Shown: positions 1-9,081, counted from the stretch's first letter. The stretch is 64,000 nucleotides of DNA from Pseudoalteromonas luteoviolacea S2607 (GCF_001625575.1 NZ_AUXV01000056.1:372001-436000), one strand, 5' to 3'. Program-made: numbers and translations. The notes: a model not told the origin generated them from the letters alone.

Positions 1-380
1 CGTCCCCCCAGTATTTGTCGAACTGTCCAGTTTTATCCGACCCAGAGGATTTGGCAGAACATCAATGTTTAACAGTAAACTCATACACAACGTGGCACTT
101 TTTTCAGCAGCAAGTGAAGGTAAAAGGGTGGCTTACGACGAATGACAACACCCTGTTAAAAAGCCATGCTTTAAATGGCCATGGGCTCTTCAAAGTTGCG
201 AGTTATTTCGTACAACAAGAACTGCAAGCAGGTGAATTACATGAGGTGCTGTCACAATATACTCAACAGCCCAACAACTGTATTTATTTGTTCTATCCGC
301 AAACTATATATCCAACACATAAACTAAAAACCTTTGTGACATTCGTTAAGCACTACTTTGCAAATCAACAAGGTAGTTAA
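1..380 (+). CDS. LysR-family transcriptional regulator, C-terminal part (5' end outside window)
   Basis: The reading frame is open from the window edge to a TAA at 378-380, so this is the end of a longer gene. The visible part starts SPQYLSN..., then 'DPEDLAEHQCL', the usual junction in the effector-binding domain of LysR regulators (S-P-x-Y-L ... DL..H.CL). It ends with the typical helix 'KLKTFVTFVKHYF', matching the final K-x-R-x-F-x-D-F/L-V helix of the family. The DNA-binding helix-turn-helix is not in the window, so the target cannot be inferred. The next gene in the same direction is an Nramp-like transporter 124 bases downstream, but that alone does not show regulation. Family assignment is good; the effector is unknown. 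Confidence 0.8.
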   Translation, partial: SPQYLSNCPVLSDPEDLAEHQCLTVNSYTTWHFFQQQVKVKGWLTTNDNTLLKSHALNGHGLFKVASYFVQQELQAGELHEVLSQYTQQPNNCIYLFYPQTIYPTHKLKTFVTFVKHYFANQQGS

Positions 381-504
381 CGTGCAGATTCGACCAGATC
401 AATCACTTTAATAGGTAATAATGTGCTAGCTAATAACGGCTTGTTAATTTTTTACTTGGATAATTTTACATACAAGTTAACATAGCCCAAAAAAAGGAAT
501 CGTC

Positions 505-1731
505 GTGTTATCTGGAATACTATCAAAAAGTAAATCTTTAGGGCCGGGAGTACTCATGGCCACCGCAGCTGTAGGTGGCTCTCACCTAGTGGCAGCGACA
601 CAAGCTGGCGCGCTATTTGGCTGGCAATTACTGTGGATTATTGTGGCTGTAAACATCTTGAAGTACCCGTTTTTTAGATTTGGGGTAGAATACACATTAC
701 ATACAAAACAAAGCCTTGTTAAAGGCTACAAGGATAAAAACCCCTCTCTATTTTATCTTTTTGTGGCGATAAACTTGCTCGCTGCGGTCGTTAACTCTGC
801 AGGTGTATTGCTATTAACCGCTGCACTCTTACAGTACATTTTGCCTTGGAGTTTAGCACTCACAACAATATGCTACGGGTTGCTGGCTGTCTGTCTTGCT
901 ATTTTAATATTTGGTCATTACAAACTATTAGACAGTGCCAGTAAAGTGATTATGGTGTTCCTATGCTTGGCAACCACAGCGGCGCTCATTGTCGCGGTTT
1001 CAAACGGCCCCGCCCACCCAGTACCCGCTGTTGCACCATCACCTTATGAACTAGCCCTGCTTGGCTTTATGGTGGCATTGATGGGGTGGATGCCCGCTCC
1101 TATTGAAATATCGGCAATAAATTCTTTGTGGCTCAAAACAAAACTCAAAGCTAATCAATTAACAAGAGAGCAAAGTCTATTCGACTTTAATTTAGGTTAT
1201 GCGGTCACTCTATTACTGGCTCTGATGTTTTTTATTTTAGGCGTATTATTGCAGTATGGACAGGCACAAGAAATCCAACTAGCTGGTGTGGCATTCTCTA
1301 AACAGCTCATCGATATGTATGCGCTCACCATCGGAGAATGGGCAAGGTGGCTGATTGCTGTGGTCGCATTTTTATGTATGTTTGGCACAACTTTAACGGT
1401 ATTAGATGGTTATGCCAGAACACTGGATGAGTCTTTAAAAATAATCAAACCGCACAATAATAGATATAGCTTATCTGCGATTATCGCTATTCAGTCAGGG
1501 CTTGGTATGGTGGTTGTCTTGTTCTTTAAAGGTAATTTAAAAGACATGTTGATGTTCGCAATGACCTTGGCATTTTTAACCACACCGTTTTTTGCATGGC
1601 TGAACTTGTCATTAATTCGAGGTGAGATTTTTGATGCCCAGCCCAAATCTGTCAAAGTACTCGCAGTGCTCGGTTTAGTGTACTTAGTCGCTTTTTCACT
1701 GCTGTTTATCGTGTGGAAATGGGTTTTGTAG
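505..1731 (+). CDS. Nramp-fold membrane transporter lacking the canonical DPGN motif
   Basis: A 408-residue polytopic membrane protein with about 11 hydrophobic segments and the Nramp opening 'GPGVLMATAAVGGSHL', equivalent to the first helix of Mn/Fe transporters. In classical Nramp proteins this helix carries D-P-G-N, whose Asp and Asn bind the metal; here the equivalent positions read G-G-S-H. The sixth-helix motif M-P-H-N reads 'WMPAPIE', keeping Met-Pro but losing His-Asn. The start is GTG at 505, preceded by AAGGA at 494-498, a good ribosome-binding distance. Inner-membrane location is expected. It is probably a divergent family member whose substrate differs from Mn2+/Fe2+; the substrate is not known. 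Confidence 0.75.
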   Translation: MLSGILSKSKSLGPGVLMATAAVGGSHLVAATQAGALFGWQLLWIIVAVNILKYPFFRFGVEYTLHTKQSLVKGYKDKNPSLFYLFVAINLLAAVVNSAGVLLLTAALLQYILPWSLALTTICYGLLAVCLAILIFGHYKLLDSASKVIMVFLCLATTAALIVAVSNGPAHPVPAVAPSPYELALLGFMVALMGWMPAPIEISAINSLWLKTKLKANQLTREQSLFDFNLGYAVTLLLALMFFILGVLLQYGQAQEIQLAGVAFSKQLIDMYALTIGEWARWLIAVVAFLCMFGTTLTVLDGYARTLDESLKIIKPHNNRYSLSAIIAIQSGLGMVVVLFFKGNLKDMLMFAMTLAFLTTPFFAWLNLSLIRGEIFDAQPKSVKVLAVLGLVYLVAFSLLFIVWKWVL

Positions 1732-1744
1732 GCTTTGATGGTGT

Positions 1745-1774
1745 TAAGGGCAATCACCATTGTGTTTGCCCTTA
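1745..1774. terminator. Stem-loop between convergent genes
   Basis: A perfect 9-bp stem (TAAGGGCAA / TTGCCCTTA) with a 12-base loop lies between the ends of the convergent Nramp-like gene (1731) and yfcL (1782). No strong U-run follows on either strand, so it may be a weak bidirectional terminator. Confidence 0.4.
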
Positions 1775-1781
1775 CCTAACT

Positions 1782-2060
1782 TTAGGCTGCAAGTGCTTTT
1801 ACTTGCTCCCAAATATTAACAACATGCGTTTTATCGTCTTCTGTTAATTCGCCATTTTTATATGCTTTAACTAAACTTTCTTCAATTTTATTGTTTAGTT
1901 CTTCAGGTGCTAAATCTAACTCTTCTACCTGTGCGTACCCTACTGCTAGATCAAAGTGGCCTCTTAAATAGCCACCAGCAAACAGCTCATCATCATCTGC
2001 ACGATCAACTAATTCATCAAAAAACTGCTGTGCAGCCTCTACATAGGTTTCAAATGACAT
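1782..2060 (-). CDS. yfcL: YfcL family protein
   Basis: A 92-residue acidic, mostly helical protein. The stretch 'DDELFAGGYLRGHFDLAV' is nearly identical to the central motif of E. coli YfcL (DDELFASGYLRGHLTLAI), and overall length matches. Function is unknown for the family. In E. coli yfcL sits beside epmC; here an ATP-NAD-kinase-family gene lies between them, 13 bases upstream. The three genes run in the same direction with little spacing and are probably one transcription unit. Confidence 0.85.
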   Translation of the reverse strand: MSFETYVEAAQQFFDELVDRADDDELFAGGYLRGHFDLAVGYAQVEELDLAPEELNNKIEESLVKAYKNGELTEDDKTHVVNIWEQVKALAA

Positions 2061-2073
2061 TCTGTCTCCTCAG

Positions 2074-3195
2074 TTATTCTTGATGCCCTACGGCATACAT
2101 CACATGGTCATTGTACCCTGTGACGACCTTAATATATCCACTTAACTCATCGTCCAGTGATTGATCGCCCGTATCGGCAATTAATGGGCGACCATTTAAA
2201 GCTTGTAGCTTGCGCTTTGTGGCAACCACAATAATATTCTCTTTGCCTATTTTACGAATTAAAGCGGGGCTAAGTTGCTGGTTTCCTCGACCAAAGATAT
2301 GGCCTTGGCCACCAATCAGTGTAATGACCAGCTTAGTTGGACAACCTTCTGTCATTTCAAGTAACTGCACAGCTGTTAGGTCCTGACCTACTAACTCATG
2401 GTCTTGGATCAAATCAACGCCAAGCAGTGTATTTTCAAGGCCTAATTCTTCCATCACCGCTGCTACTGTTGAACCCGATCCCATGATATAACGTTCGTCT
2501 TCATCCATTTCTGAAATAACATAGGCCGCGATATCTGCAAGAACAAGCTCATCACTTTCCTTACCGCCATTTTTAACGCTTTGAACGTAACGTACTTCAC
2601 TGGGTACCTGCATTTCACCGTAACGTTTGGCTTTAACAGTTCCTTGTCTAAATGCGGATTCATCAATGTCCATTACATCTGCATCTGCCAAAGTAACAAG
2701 CTCACCATTAATCAGCATTTCGACCACTCGACCAGCAGCTTTTGGCGTAATTGCATAAACACCACTGTGAATTTTACACCCCGCTGGCACACCTAGCACA
2801 GGAGCAGTGTCTTCTACAACAGCACAAACATTTCGCGCAGTCCCATCACCACCTGCAAATAGAATGAGGTCTACTTTTTGCTCGACAAGTATTTTCGCAA
2901 GTGCTTCTGTGTCTTCAGGCGTTGTCTCAATTTTTGGTTGGTACACAACCTGAGTATCAAAACCCAGTTCTTTCGCTATGCGCTCACCCATTTCGCCGGA
3001 CGCGGTGAATACTTCAATGCTCTGCTTATAGGGCAACAACTGTTCAATCGCGAGTTTGGTTCGGTTATTTGATTTGGGTTCTGCGCCCAGCTCAAGTGCT
3101 TTTTTCGCGGTATCTGCGCCATCGCTACCTTTTAATGCAACTGAACCACCTAACCCAGCGACGGGGTTAACGATCAAACCTAACTTAAACGACAT
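2074..3195 (-). CDS. ATP-NAD kinase family protein (AcoX-like)
   Basis: Soluble protein of about 373 residues. It opens with 'LGLIVNPVAGLGG', the N-terminal nucleotide-binding loop of NAD/diacylglycerol-kinase-fold proteins, and has 'LFAGGDGTARNV' in the middle, the GGDGT motif that binds phosphate in NAD kinases. A second glycine-rich motif 'GSGSTVAAVMEELG' and the C-terminal 'LIGGQGHIFGRGNQQLSP' are features of the larger AcoX-like branch, whose substrate is not firmly established. I chose ATG at 3195 because AGGAG lies 7 bases upstream; a TTG two codons earlier is too close to that site. The start overlaps the end of epmC by 11 bases, which suggests translational coupling. Confidence 0.8.
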   Translation of the reverse strand: MSFKLGLIVNPVAGLGGSVALKGSDGADTAKKALELGAEPKSNNRTKLAIEQLLPYKQSIEVFTASGEMGERIAKELGFDTQVVYQPKIETTPEDTEALAKILVEQKVDLILFAGGDGTARNVCAVVEDTAPVLGVPAGCKIHSGVYAITPKAAGRVVEMLINGELVTLADADVMDIDESAFRQGTVKAKRYGEMQVPSEVRYVQSVKNGGKESDELVLADIAAYVISEMDEDERYIMGSGSTVAAVMEELGLENTLLGVDLIQDHELVGQDLTAVQLLEMTEGCPTKLVITLIGGQGHIFGRGNQQLSPALIRKIGKENIIVVATKRKLQALNGRPLIADTGDQSLDDELSGYIKVVTGYNDHVMYAVGHQE

Positions 3196-3739
3196 TTTCA
3201 AACTCCTGTGGACAATGCCAAGAAAACTGTTCTGCTGTTAACGGCCAAGGTGTTTTATAAAAATCGGCCAACGCTTTTAGAAGTTGTTCTGTACGAGTGT
3301 TAAAACCACCCTCGATCAGTTCAATTACTTTTGCATGCACATTTTGTTGAAAACTAAAACGGCAGGTTTGTTCGCCATTTAGGTTATCTACAGACACATT
3401 AAAGTTAAATCCAGCAGAAACACTAAGTGCCCACTCTATCGCCTGCGGCTTAACTTCAACCTTTTCGAATTCAGCTTGCTGCACTTTGTCTCTACCATCT
3501 GGGCAATACCAGTAACCGTAGTCTTCTTGCAACCTTCTAGCCTCTCCGGCTACGAGCCAATGTGCTATTTCGTGCAATGCGCTTGCGAAAAATCCATGGG
3601 CAAATACCACCTGATGATAACCACATGTGTCACTTGCTGGTAAGTAAATAGGCTCATCATCCCCTCGCACCAAACGAGTATTGTGAGACTGGCCAAACTG
3701 GGAGTCGAAAATATTTTTAAGGTCAGATATGTCGTGCAT
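3185..3739 (-). CDS. epmC: Elongation factor P hydroxylase EpmC (YfcM)
   Basis: EpmC hydroxylates the beta-lysylated lysine of elongation factor P, the last step of EF-P modification in gammaproteobacteria. The protein contains 'NTRLVRGDDEPIYLP', 'VVFAHGFFASALHEIAHW' and 'YGYWYCPDGRD', all very close to E. coli YfcM; the HExxHW segment supplies the probable metal ligands. An open frame extends to 3865, but the family starts near the residue encoded at 3739, giving 184 residues as in E. coli, and the longer version would run through the stem-loop at 3839-3873. No strong ribosome-binding site precedes 3739. No EF-P, EpmA or EpmB gene is in this window. Confidence 0.88.
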   Translation of the reverse strand: MHDISDLKNIFDSQFGQSHNTRLVRGDDEPIYLPASDTCGYHQVVFAHGFFASALHEIAHWLVAGEARRLQEDYGYWYCPDGRDKVQQAEFEKVEVKPQAIEWALSVSAGFNFNVSVDNLNGEQTCRFSFQQNVHAKVIELIEGGFNTRTEQLLKALADFYKTPWPLTAEQFSWHCPQEFENVV

Positions 3740-3838
3740 AAACGCCAATAAAGCGCGGTAATTCAATGGCCGATGATTGTACGGATTTTTGGTGTGAAAG
3801 TAAAAATTTGCAGGCATTAACACAAAAGAAAGTGAACA

Positions 3839-3873
3839 AAAGTTAGGTACGCTGATAAAGCGCACCTAACTTT
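3839..3873 (-). terminator. Rho-independent terminator of the carrier-porin unit
   Basis: AAAGTTAGGT and ACCTAACTTT form a perfect 10-bp outer stem, extended inward by three pairs after one mismatch, with a 7-base loop. Read on the minus strand it starts 9 bases after the stop of the porin gene and is followed by TTTTGTT. Confidence 0.75.
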
Positions 3874-3881
3874 CGGGATCA

Positions 3882-4577
3882 TTACATTGAGAAAGTCCGA
3901 GAAACCGACAAAACGATTCGCTCATCAGCCGTATCAATATCTAAATTAGTATTCTCGGCAGCCAATTCAATGTTAAACGCATCTAAGCTCGTTTGATACG
4001 CCAACCGGTAATGGTGGTAAGACTTTTCATCGTCTTTCCAAAGCCACTTGTCGCCGTCCAATGAATTAGACACATCAAAGCTTGCTCTTACAGAATGATT
4101 TGGTGCAATCTCAAAAGTATGCGCAACCATCGCTATCGTGTGGCCTACATCAACGCCAAAATAGTCCCAACTGTACCAAAAGTTAAACTCTGTTTTCCCT
4201 AAGGCATTATTATAACCAAACTTTGCATATGCCTCAGGGTAGTTCCCATCACTAGACTCACTTGCGCCATGATACGTGTAATAGGCAACACCATAGTCAA
4301 CACTCCAGGCTGTATTAAACTCATGATACTTGCCAATGTAAAAATCCCACTCGATATCAGTGTCACCAAAGTCAACATTTGACGCCCAAGAGCCTACATA
4401 AAAACCGCTGTCGAAAGACTTATCGATACTACCTTGTATAGCAGGGTCATTTTGAGTCTGGCTAACACCATTGAATGTGTAGTCTGACGCCGCTGTTATA
4501 GTCGTACTCAAGTCGGCCATCGAAAGTCCTGAAAATAGGGCCAATGGGAGCAATGCAATTTTATTTATCTTTTTCAT
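3882..4577 (-). CDS. TorF-type putative outer-membrane porin
   Basis: A 231-residue precursor with a signal peptide (positive KKINK, hydrophobic 'IALLPLALFSG', cleavage after SMA). The mature part is rich in aromatic residues and short alternating strands, starts 'DLSTTITAASDYTFNGVSQTQNDPAIQGS' and includes 'GFYVGSWASNVDF'. This is the pattern of the TorF family of putative porins (Gcw_chp type), including the near-universal 'SDY.F.G.SQT...PA.QG' opening. It begins 2 bases after the stop of the BCCT-like carrier and probably shares its transcript, so it may admit the carrier's substrate across the outer membrane. That role is inference. Confidence 0.75.
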   Translation of the reverse strand: MKKINKIALLPLALFSGLSMADLSTTITAASDYTFNGVSQTQNDPAIQGSIDKSFDSGFYVGSWASNVDFGDTDIEWDFYIGKYHEFNTAWSVDYGVAYYTYHGASESSDGNYPEAYAKFGYNNALGKTEFNFWYSWDYFGVDVGHTIAMVAHTFEIAPNHSVRASFDVSNSLDGDKWLWKDDEKSYHHYRLAYQTSLDAFNIELAAENTNLDIDTADERIVLSVSRTFSM

Positions 4578-4579
4578 AT

Positions 4580-5797
4580 TTAGCTGACTGTTTTTATTTT
4601 GTTAAAATCAATTTCATTATCTTCTGGCGAACTGTGTATTCCACCGACCGCACGCAACTTTTTACCAACAATATACCCAAAGCATGAGAAGAAAATTGCA
4701 ATAACAATCGCCCCTACCCATTGGATTTGTAAAAAGTTAAGTTGGAACAAGAGAGTGAGTAGCGATAACACAATTATATTGAGCCCAATATAATTGCTTT
4801 TACCTAAACGCTGTGTGGTCAAGCCTAAGTTGTCTGTATATAAACGTATCAGAGAGTCTAAAGAGTTAATCACGAAAACAACGCCCACAAACACCATTGC
4901 AAAATTAGTCAGTCCTTCAGTGGAGATCCCAGCTTCATGGTAATGGTACAAGACAGCAAACCAAGCTGCGATAGGAATTGACGGGAATACGAGCATGGCA
5001 GCCAAAACTTGATAGGTTTTCAATCCACCGACAAAACGAGCTGTAAATTGGCCAATCATAATGCTCCAAGCAAACCACCAAAAGAGATAAAATTCGTGAT
5101 AGTCATTGAGAGGCAAAACAAACTGGTGCATATTGGCAAAGTAGTCGCCCATCAATGCCAAGTTTGTAAAATAACTGCCAATTTCGCCATCGCCTAGTAA
5201 GAATGCATCAGCCCATAAAAGAGCAATTAACCCTATGAAAACCCAAGTAGTAGAAACACTGAGTAGCCTCACATACTTAATGTTTGTACTGGAGTAAACA
5301 GCAAGTGAGATAGCTAAAAAGACGATTAAATAAAATGGTGCGACAATGGATTCACCGTCACCTACACTTGGCAGATACCAAGGCAAATTTGATAACAGTA
5401 AAAATGCGGTAAAGGCACAAGTGCCAATAATTACCACATTGTTGATAAGTTTAACCAAAGGGATCTCGAAGAACTTCACTTTTGGCTCAATTACGCAGAA
5501 ATAAAAACAGGTCAGGAAATAAAACCCCCAGATTAGAAATCCCCAAAATCCAAACTCAATGGCGAGCGGGTTGGTAAATCCATATTCTGGGCTTGCGCTT
5601 ATGTCTGCGTAACCTGCAAACTCGGTTAATGGAAACATGATCAAACCGACATCAAGTCCCGAAGTAAATAAAATCGCGATAAATGTAAATGTTTTAACTG
5701 GAGTCACGCCCACAACTTGAACGCAGCCCCATTTGTAAAGAATAAAAGCGATAGATAGAAGGGTAAATAATACGCCTGCGCTAAGCCAAATGGTCAT
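4580..5797 (-). CDS. Short, divergent BCCT-family (choline/betaine) carrier
   Basis: A 405-residue inner-membrane protein with about 11 hydrophobic helices. The segment 'FWWFAWSIMIGQFTARFVGGLKTY' aligns with the hallmark helix of betaine/choline/carnitine transporters (WW..W..F.G.F.AR.S.GRT), and 'LFTSGLDVGLIMFPLTEFAGY' matches the core first helix (AGIG.GL.FW.VAEP). Classical BCCT proteins are about 500-680 residues with 12 helices; this one lacks part of the N-terminal extension and the long C-terminal tail, and the SRGRT end of the hallmark is altered to GGLKT. Its position after betI-betB-betA supports choline or betaine uptake. It is 159 bases downstream of betA and has no BetI-type palindrome of its own. 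Confidence 0.7.
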   Translation of the reverse strand: MTIWLSAGVLFTLLSIAFILYKWGCVQVVGVTPVKTFTFIAILFTSGLDVGLIMFPLTEFAGYADISASPEYGFTNPLAIEFGFWGFLIWGFYFLTCFYFCVIEPKVKFFEIPLVKLINNVVIIGTCAFTAFLLLSNLPWYLPSVGDGESIVAPFYLIVFLAISLAVYSSTNIKYVRLLSVSTTWVFIGLIALLWADAFLLGDGEIGSYFTNLALMGDYFANMHQFVLPLNDYHEFYLFWWFAWSIMIGQFTARFVGGLKTYQVLAAMLVFPSIPIAAWFAVLYHYHEAGISTEGLTNFAMVFVGVVFVINSLDSLIRLYTDNLGLTTQRLGKSNYIGLNIIVLSLLTLLFQLNFLQIQWVGAIVIAIFFSCFGYIVGKKLRAVGGIHSSPEDNEIDFNKIKTVS

Positions 5798-5956
5798 TAT
5801 CGCCCTCCCAAAATAAGTAAAAATAACTCATATATTTTTCCGTTTAAGGTTGTAATTATTATGCTTGCTTATTTTTCCTAACCTAGATAAGGATGGACAC
5901 GCCTCAGCAAGCGAATGATGGTTCAAAGACCAGCACTAGACGAATTCTTTAAATAT

Positions 5957-7609
5957 TTAACGTTGTTGATGACGCCAATCGGGATGAATAAAAGTGATTG
6001 CCGTAGAGGGTGGCAAAGGTTTATTCCCTAAAATCATATCTGAGGCTTTTTCAGCTACCATGATCGTTGGTGCATTGAGGTTTCCGTTAGGTATAGTCGG
6101 ATAGATAGACGAATCGACGACTCGTAGCCCTGTAATTCCATGCACTCGAAGTTCAGAATCAACGACTGCCATATCGTCCTCACCCATCTTGCACGAACAA
6201 GACGGATGATAGGCGCTCTCTACAGCTTGACGTACAAACTCGTCAATTTCTTCATCGGTCTGAATATGCTCACCTGGCTGGATTTCACCCTCCCTATATT
6301 CATCAAATGCCGATTGCGAAATAATTTCTCGCGTAAGGCGCACACAGGCCCTAAACCCTTCTATGTCGTCTTGATGTTGTAAATAGTTAAACTGAATTTT
6401 TGGAGCAACCATTGGGTCACTAGACTGAACAAGCACAGAGCCTCGACTTTTTGGTTTATTGTGCCCTACATGAACCTGAAACCCGTGCCCCTCAAATGCA
6501 GATTTACCATCGTATCTAATTGCTGCGGGTAAAAAATGATACTGAATATCAGGCCACTCGATGCCAGCCTTAGAACGAATAAATGCACACGACTCGAAAT
6601 GGTTTGTCGCACCCAGCCCTGATTTGTTCAAAATCCACTTGGCACCAATCAAGCCTTTTGATATCAATCCAAGTTTGCCATTTAACGTGATGGGCTGTTT
6701 GCATTTATATTGAAAGTAAAACTCAAGGTGGTCTTGTAAGTTCATACCCACGCCTGGCAAATGGTGTTTTACTTCAATAGCCGCTTTTTGCAATGTCGTA
6801 GAATCACCAATGCCTGACAACTGCAAGATATGAGGCGAGCCAATTGGCCCAGCGCTTAAAACAACCTCTTTATCAGCTATGGCGGTCACTAAAGCATCAC
6901 CCAAAGCGTATTCCACACCTTTTGCATGCTTACCATCTAACAACACTCGTGTTACTTGAGCGCCAGTTACCACAGTCAAGTTATTGCGAGCTTTGATTGG
7001 ATCTAGATAGGCACGGCTTGTGGAGCAGCGAACCCCATCCTTAACAGTCATATGCATCGGGCCAAAGCCCTCTTGCTGCTCACCGTTGTAATCAGTGGTA
7101 ACCGGATAGCCCGCTTCATTTCCGGCCTCAATAAAAGCACGATAAAGGGGGTTCACCATATTATTGCCGTTATTGACACCTACAGGCCCTTCTCCACCTC
7201 GATAATCATCTTCGCCCATCAGCCAAGTTTCAGCCTTTTTGAAATAGGGTAAACACGTTTGGTAGTTCCAACCTTTAGCACCATGGCTTTCCCACTCATC
7301 AAAGTCCTTTGCATGACCTCTAACGTAAACCATGCCATTAATTGATGAAGAACCGCCTAGCACTTTTCCTCTCGGACAGTGCATTTTACGATTGTTTAAA
7401 TATGGCTCTTCCTCGGTATGAAATTGCCAAGCATATTTCTCGGTATTCATAGGAATAGAGAGCGCAGTAGGCATCTTAATGAAGATACTCTTATCTGAGC
7501 CGCCAGTTTCAAGTAATAGGACTTTGTGCTGTGGGTCGGCTGAAAGGCGATTTGCCAAAACACAACCGGCAGAGCCAGCACCAACAATGATGTAATCAAA
7601 CTGAGACAT
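5957..7609 (-). CDS. betA: Choline dehydrogenase
   Basis: Oxidises choline to betaine aldehyde with FAD, the first step of glycine betaine synthesis. A 550-residue GMC-family oxidoreductase: the dinucleotide-binding loop 'VGAGSAGCVLANRLS' is at residues 9-23, the GMC signature 'PRGKVLGGSSSINGMVYVRG' is near residues 80-100, and the active-site histidine lies in 'YHPSCSCKMG' (His about 468) with the partner Asn in 'NGNLNAPT' (about 512). Length and motifs fit BetA of proteobacteria. It begins 8 bases after the stop of betB, in the order betI-betB-betA, so co-transcription is likely. Confidence 0.92.
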   Translation of the reverse strand: MSQFDYIIVGAGSAGCVLANRLSADPQHKVLLLETGGSDKSIFIKMPTALSIPMNTEKYAWQFHTEEEPYLNNRKMHCPRGKVLGGSSSINGMVYVRGHAKDFDEWESHGAKGWNYQTCLPYFKKAETWLMGEDDYRGGEGPVGVNNGNNMVNPLYRAFIEAGNEAGYPVTTDYNGEQQEGFGPMHMTVKDGVRCSTSRAYLDPIKARNNLTVVTGAQVTRVLLDGKHAKGVEYALGDALVTAIADKEVVLSAGPIGSPHILQLSGIGDSTTLQKAAIEVKHHLPGVGMNLQDHLEFYFQYKCKQPITLNGKLGLISKGLIGAKWILNKSGLGATNHFESCAFIRSKAGIEWPDIQYHFLPAAIRYDGKSAFEGHGFQVHVGHNKPKSRGSVLVQSSDPMVAPKIQFNYLQHQDDIEGFRACVRLTREIISQSAFDEYREGEIQPGEHIQTDEEIDEFVRQAVESAYHPSCSCKMGEDDMAVVDSELRVHGITGLRVVDSSIYPTIPNGNLNAPTIMVAEKASDMILGNKPLPPSTAITFIHPDWRHQQR

Positions 7610-7617
7610 AAGCCCTC

Positions 7618-9081
7618 CTAGAACGGGCTTTCTATCTTGCTCATACCAACATACACAGATTTTGTTTGTGTGTAGCTGTTAAGCGTTTCTATGCCATTTT
7701 CTCTACCAATTCCCGACTGCTTGTAGCCACCAACAGGCATTTCAGCCGGTGAATTTCCATAGCTATTTATCCAGCAGATGCCCGCATTTAACTGATGGAT
7801 CACCCTATGAGCCCGTTGAATATTTAAGCTGAATACACCCGCTCCTAACCCCAGTTCAGTGTTGTTTGCCCGAGCAATAACATCCGCTTCATCTTCAAAT
7901 ATCAGAACACTCATTACAGGCCCGAATATTTCTTCTTTTACGATGCTCATATCGTCTGTACAGTCAACGAAAATCGTCGGTGCAACAAAGTACCCGTTTG
8001 GAGCTGATTGCGGTGATATAGGATGACCACCTGTCAAAAGTGTCGCGCCTTCCTTTTTACCGGCTTCTATATAATTAAGAACAAGTTGCTGATGTTTTTT
8101 GGAAATTAAAGCACCCAAGTTAACTTCGGGGTCAAGTGGGTTGCCCGCAATAATATTTTGCTCAGTACGCGCTTTAAGTTCATCGATAAATCGCTGATAA
8201 ATATCCTTATGAACATACACCCTTGTACAGTTAGTACAAATTTCACCTTGCGTATAAAAGTTGCCTAGCATCGCCGCGCTGACAGCCTCAGACACATCCG
8301 CATCATCGAATACGATAAGTGGCGACTTACCTCCCAACTCCATCGTAACGTCTTTCAGATTAGACGCGGCACTCTGCATGACACGTTTACCAGTCCCAAC
8401 TTCACCAGTAAAAGAGACTTTTTCAATATTAGAGTCAGACGTTAACCACTGGCCAACTTGTGCAGCGCCTTGAACTACGTTGAATACACCCGGAGGCATA
8501 CCTGCTTCTATAAAAATTTCGGCAAGTTTAATCGCACCAAGCGGTGTCTCTTCGGAAGGTTTGAAGATTAAGCTATTGCCTGCCGCAAGCGCTGGGCCCG
8601 ACTTCCAGCAAGCAATTTGCAATGGATAATTCCATGCACCTATACCTGCACAAATGCCCAAAGGCTCCTTACGGGTATAAAAAAAGTCGCTCCCAACCGG
8701 TTGCTGCGTACCCACTTGTGTTGGTGCCAAGCCCGCGAAATACTCAATTACATCGGCGCCTGTTTGAATATCAACGCAATCTGCTTCTTGAATAGGCTTA
8801 CCCGTATCTAAAACTTCTACCCGTGCCAGCTCGTCATTTCTCTCTCTAAGCAACGCAACCGCTTTGTTTAAAATCCGGCTGCGTTCAACTGGCGCCATTG
8901 CTGACCATATTGCAAAACCTTGTTTCGCACTCTCAATTGCGCGAGCCTGAACATACTCATCGGCGACCTCAACATGATAAATTACTTCATCAGTGGCTGG
9001 ATTTTTAACAGGAAATGTTTCTTGAGATTGGTTCGCGATAAATGCGCCATGAATAAAGTTTTGATAAACCATCGTGGTCAT
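7618..9081 (-). CDS. betB: Betaine aldehyde dehydrogenase
   Basis: Oxidises betaine aldehyde to glycine betaine with NAD(P)+. A 487-residue member of the aldehyde dehydrogenase superfamily with 'GAWNYPLQIACWKSGPALAAGN', 'FTGEVGTGKRVM' (cofactor), 'MELGGKSPLIVFDDAD' (general-base Glu) and 'GEICTNCTRVYVHK' (catalytic Cys), and a BetB-like C-terminal part 'GICWINSYGNSPAEMPVGGYKQSGIGRENG'. The ATG overlaps the betI stop in an ATGA arrangement, so translation is probably coupled. Confidence 0.93.
   Translation of the reverse strand: MTTMVYQNFIHGAFIANQSQETFPVKNPATDEVIYHVEVADEYVQARAIESAKQGFAIWSAMAPVERSRILNKAVALLRERNDELARVEVLDTGKPIQEADCVDIQTGADVIEYFAGLAPTQVGTQQPVGSDFFYTRKEPLGICAGIGAWNYPLQIACWKSGPALAAGNSLIFKPSEETPLGAIKLAEIFIEAGMPPGVFNVVQGAAQVGQWLTSDSNIEKVSFTGEVGTGKRVMQSAASNLKDVTMELGGKSPLIVFDDADVSEAVSAAMLGNFYTQGEICTNCTRVYVHKDIYQRFIDELKARTEQNIIAGNPLDPEVNLGALISKKHQQLVLNYIEAGKKEGATLLTGGHPISPQSAPNGYFVAPTIFVDCTDDMSIVKEEIFGPVMSVLIFEDEADVIARANNTELGLGAGVFSLNIQRAHRVIHQLNAGICWINSYGNSPAEMPVGGYKQSGIGRENGIETLNSYTQTKSVYVGMSKIESPF

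Noticed and set aside
3740..3865. Longer epmC start
   Set aside because: The extension is not seen in EpmC proteins and would run through the terminator stem-loop of the preceding porin gene.
5872..5915. GCTTGCT/AGCAAGC inverted repeat between betA and the carrier
   Set aside because: Seven-base arms with a loop of about 28 bases and no T-run; too weak to call a terminator or operator.
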